Assembly (NCBI RefSeq): GCF_910580175.1
Contig: NZ_CAJTXD010000005.1
Coordinates: 62,001-126,000 of the forward strand
DNA length: 64,000 bases
Source of the DNA: an uncultured Alistipes sp.
Lineage (GTDB): Bacteria > Bacteroidota > Bacteroidia > Bacteroidales > Rikenellaceae
Direction of reading: 5' to 3'
Positions 62,538 to 64,000 of this stretch are shown piece after piece. The notes beneath the pieces are model-generated. The model did no database searches, had not been told where the DNA came from, and saw nothing but the letters and a program-made list of their open reading frames with translations. Within the stretch, counting starts at the first letter, position 1. Every line of letters begins with the position of its first letter. The translations under genes were made by a program, and so were the position numbers.

Positions 62538-63644
62538 CTACGGACGAATATCCCGACAATTCATTTTAGCCGAGATCGTTCCGTCATCGAGCACCACCAG
62601 CCCATTGCGTGCGCGGAGCATGGTTTTCATGGTCGACGCGTCGATATTGTAACACTTGACCCGCTGCTGGCCGAACATGCGCCACTGCTCGCCATAGAGC
62701 GGATCGGGCGTGAGACACACCACGAGCGCCCCCTGCGCGACAGCGTGCGCCGCCAACTGCTCCATGCGCCGTGCGCAGCGCCGTGAGAGCCGATCGAACT
62801 GCGTGACGCACAACATATAGACTCGTCCGGGAGTAGCCAGCACCCGCTCCGTGGCATCGCCCTCGACATCGCGCAACGAAAACTCGCTGATGAGAGGTCG
62901 CATCACGGACGCCTCCTCCGAAACACGGGTATCGACCCATTCCCACTTGTCGGTATCCTGCCAGGCGGTATCGTCCAACGAGAACTCGCGCAGCCGCCCG
63001 GTCTCGCGGTTGCGGTAGACGAGCACCGTTTCCACCTCGCCCTGTCCGCTTTCGGGAGCCTGCATCGCCTCACGGATATTGACTCCGACCTTATAAGGCA
63101 AAAAATCGATCAACGGCAAATGCCGGTAACAATAATACCCCAAATACATCGACATGACGAAGAACGTACAGGTCAACATGATCTCCAAGGCGTTGAACGC
63201 GAAAACCTTGTCAGGCCGGTAACGCCACCAGACGACGACCGCCATAGGCAACAACGCAAGATTCTTGAAGAACGTCTGCCACGGCGTGAGTTTCAAAGCC
63301 TCGCCGAAGCAACCGCAATCCTCGACAGGAATCAACGTAGCGCTCAAAAACGTAAGCACAGTAAAAAACGACATCGACAACAAGGCGAAGATCGAGATCA
63401 ACCGGATGCGCACCTTGCACAGCAACATGCACCCCATCATCAACTCGGCACCGCACAACCAGATCGAAAAGGCCATGCTGGCACCCTGCAAGTAGTCCAA
63501 TCCGTAGATCGAGAGGTACTCATTGACCTTCAAAGCCGTACCCCACGGATCGATTACTTTGGTAAAACCCGAGAGCACGAACGTGGCGGCCAACGCCAGC
63601 CGGCAGAGGTTGGCGACGAACTTAAATATCCGACTGGAACGCAT
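62538..63644 (-). CDS. DoxX-like membrane protein with C-terminal thioredoxin-like region (BT_3928-like)
   Basis: A 368-residue protein. The N-terminal half has four helices with DoxX/MauE-like features (ATFVLSGFTKVIDPWGTALK; VEDCGCFGEAL containing a CxC pair; WWRYRPDKVFAFN). The C-terminal half (about 200-368) looks like a soluble thioredoxin-like domain (RVYMLCVTQFDR...RMEQLAAHAVAQGALVVCLT; GLVVLDDGTISAKMN). Similar proteins are annotated as BT_3928 family in Bacteroidota. Redox or quinone-linked function is likely, but unproven. It overlaps the tmk 3' end. Confidence 0.82.
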   Translation of the reverse strand: MRSSRIFKFVANLCRLALAATFVLSGFTKVIDPWGTALKVNEYLSIYGLDYLQGASMAFSIWLCGAELMMGCMLLCKVRIRLISIFALLSMSFFTVLTFLSATLIPVEDCGCFGEALKLTPWQTFFKNLALLPMAVVVWWRYRPDKVFAFNALEIMLTCTFFVMSMYLGYYCYRHLPLIDFLPYKVGVNIREAMQAPESGQGEVETVLVYRNRETGRLREFSLDDTAWQDTDKWEWVDTRVSEEASVMRPLISEFSLRDVEGDATERVLATPGRVYMLCVTQFDRLSRRCARRMEQLAAHAVAQGALVVCLTPDPLYGEQWRMFGQQRVKCYNIDASTMKTMLRARNGLVVLDDGTISAKMNCRDIRP

Positions 63645-64000
63645 GGGCATCAAGCAAAGGTTTCAACGAATCATGTATCTTGGCGAAAATTCCATCGGGC
63701 GTCTCCATATTCCCTTGCGCATCGCAGCAGTCGACCACGCGCAACGCCGGATCGGCGGCCGCAGCATCGAGGTAGACCTCGCGGACGGCCTGCTGGAGTG
63801 CGAGCGACGACTCGTGGATGTCCTCGGCGCCATGCAGATAGGCGCGGTCGTCGCCCTCGCGCACAGCGGAGAGCTTGCGCTCGGTAAACGAAAACGGCAC
63901 GTCGAGAAAGAGCGAGAGATCGGGCCGCGGAAGGTCGTTGTGCCCGAACTCCAGGTCGAGAATCCACCGGGCCAACTGCCGGCGCGGCTCGCCCTGGGGC
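63622..64000 (-). CDS. tmk: dTMP kinase, C-terminal part (cut by the right edge)
   Basis: The frame is open to base 64000. The visible 125 residues contain LARWILDLEFGHNDLPRPDL followed by SLFLDVPF. This is the thymidylate kinase block (LE....LPxPDL, LDV) before the LID region, here with RKLSAVREGDDRAYLHG as an extended lid. The P-loop lies beyond the edge. It makes dTDP from dTMP. The stop lies inside the DoxX-like gene start, so they overlap. Confidence 0.85.
   Translation of the reverse strand, partial: PQGEPRRQLARWILDLEFGHNDLPRPDLSLFLDVPFSFTERKLSAVREGDDRAYLHGAEDIHESSLALQQAVREVYLDAAAADPALRVVDCCDAQGNMETPDGIFAKIHDSLKPLLDAHAFQSDI

Overview
The window is a gene-dense, GC-rich Bacteroidota chromosome segment. 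A gut Rikenellaceae member close to Alistipes is my best guess. The phylum call rests on many Bacteroidota promoters (TTG or TTTG, about 19-20 nt, then TAnnTTTG), almost no Shine-Dalgarno sites, BACON and DUF5689 lipoproteins, TonB receptors and other Bacteroidota-typical families. The genus call is an inference. I saw no phage, insertion sequence or CRISPR array.

Layout: 1-962 is the start of a BACON-repeat lipoprotein on the minus strand, cut by the left edge. A long nested hairpin element follows (1025-1196). Then come uvrA and a nitrilase-family amidase (minus), divergent from a CvfB-like S1 protein and a methyltransferase (plus), and fluC (minus). 7396-16666 is a complete urease island on the plus strand: ureABC, ureE, ureF, ureG, ureD, a urea transporter and a CbiM(N)QO-type nickel/cobalt ECF importer. 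It covers urea entry, metal entry, apoenzyme and maturation. Next are a WecA-like transferase (minus), yajC, a TSCPD protein, two small stress-type proteins, a tRNA-Gln (minus), NhaD, an FlK-like thioesterase (minus), a DUF4294-like protein, ffh, era, a TPR protein and an MFS carrier.

28956-32876 (minus) holds a GT4 glycosyltransferase paired with a transglutaminase-like protein, then bacterioferritin and an acyl-ACP thioesterase. 33253-37135 (plus) holds a DUF2975-XRE pair, whose regulator gene is preceded by a 9-G tract, and a large secreted M16 peptidase.

37396-46515 (minus) is one apparent operon: a BACON/DUF5689-like lipoprotein, a NUC1-type nuclease, an EEP-family enzyme, a TonB-dependent receptor and a second DUF5689 lipoprotein, with a strong promoter and an intrinsic terminator. 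I read it as a candidate system for digesting and importing extracellular nucleic acid, and it is the most interesting locus here.

46757-49420 (minus) holds a TsaC/YrdC-family gene, DUF4199, a GT2 and DUF4293. An HxlR regulator diverges from an NTF2-like gene. mltG (minus) diverges from the SRP 4.5S RNA gene at 51614-51717, which no open reading frame marks. 51873-56568 is a TPR protein plus outer-membrane barrel pair. OsmC is on the plus strand. The right end (minus) is an RND efflux operon (adaptor, permease, TolC) behind a DoxX-like gene and a partial dTMP kinase. The start codon of the adaptor gene lies 3 nt after a perfect 12-bp terminator-like hairpin.
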